Assembly: GCA_051648105.1 (NCBI GenBank)
Contig: JBOFEN010000096.1
Location: 28,827-92,826, forward strand
From: UBA7332 sp051648105
GTDB lineage: Bacteria > Bacteroidota > Bacteroidia > Bacteroidales > UBA7332
Direction of reading: 5' to 3'
Length of the DNA: 64,000 bases
Shown: in pieces, positions 63,933 through 64,000 of the stretch
How positions within the stretch are numbered: the first letter of the stretch is position 1
How the letters are laid out: each line of letters opens with the position of its first letter
Position numbers and translations under genes: made by a program
The notes under the pieces: model-generated
Told to the model about the DNA's origin: nothing
Seen by the model: the letters and a program-made list of their open reading frames with translations, nothing else
Database searches by the model: none

Positions 63933-64000
63933 ATAGTATAGATACTACCTTTATTGTGTATAGTATTTAATCTTAGTCTATCAAATTAGCTTTTATGTTC

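Overview
The window is chromosomal DNA of a low-GC member of the Bacteroidales; I cannot settle the family. The grounds are: promoters of the Bacteroides type (TTTG, about 20 bp, TAnnTTTG) in front of many genes; no consistent Shine-Dalgarno sequences; a SusR/SusB pair; DUF3575 and CarboxypepD_reg-like outer-membrane proteins; the GlsA/GlsB glycine-lipid acyltransferases; and a two-subunit methylmalonyl-CoA mutase. I see no prophage, insertion sequence, CRISPR array or conjugation gene.

Layout. 1-9155 (minus): a cell-envelope block with a DUF3575 protein, a CarboxypepD_reg/OmpA-like/TPR protein, a 986-residue protein built from five tandem beta-barrel-like repeats, and a cation diffusion facilitator, followed by gltX and a truncated outer-membrane gene. 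9329-13326 (minus): apbE, an MBL hydrolase, nfeD and kdsB in one operon. 13404-18006 (plus): a potassium channel, an unknown protein, tRNA-fMet and tRNA-Cys, an iron alcohol dehydrogenase and a Crp-type regulator. 18069-21995 (minus): a small lipoprotein, an ECF-like sigma factor, glsA-glsB and aroK. 22039-26293: divergent aroK/RNase H promoters, RNase H and three glycosyltransferases. 26438-37274 (minus): a secreted sialidase, a SusB-type alpha-glucosidase, a SusR-like sensor, an interrupted amidase, a CPBP protease and a nitroreductase. 37405-40136: rplM-rpsI-rpsB-tsf. 40470-49468: rimP-nusA-infB, a CvpA protein and sufBCD. 49665-55129: a tripartite RND efflux pump. 56190-60236 (plus): mutA-mutB. 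60337-63837 (minus): a GH2 beta-galactosidase and a GH53 endo-galactanase.

Themes. The gene set combines translation and transcription housekeeping, envelope building, and glycan breakdown (starch-like glucans, sialoglycans, galactan). The mutase implies the succinate-to-propionate route.

The most unusual items are: four palindromes spaced exactly 22 bp apart upstream of the sialidase; the five-repeat barrel protein; cysteine clusters in MutA; a terminator-like hairpin in the leader of rimP-nusA-infB; paired 11-bp direct repeats upstream of the susB promoter; and hairpins placed over the -33 boxes of three promoters. Several gene starts were moved downstream because a promoter or a non-conserved TTG/GTG-started extension lay inside the longer frame.
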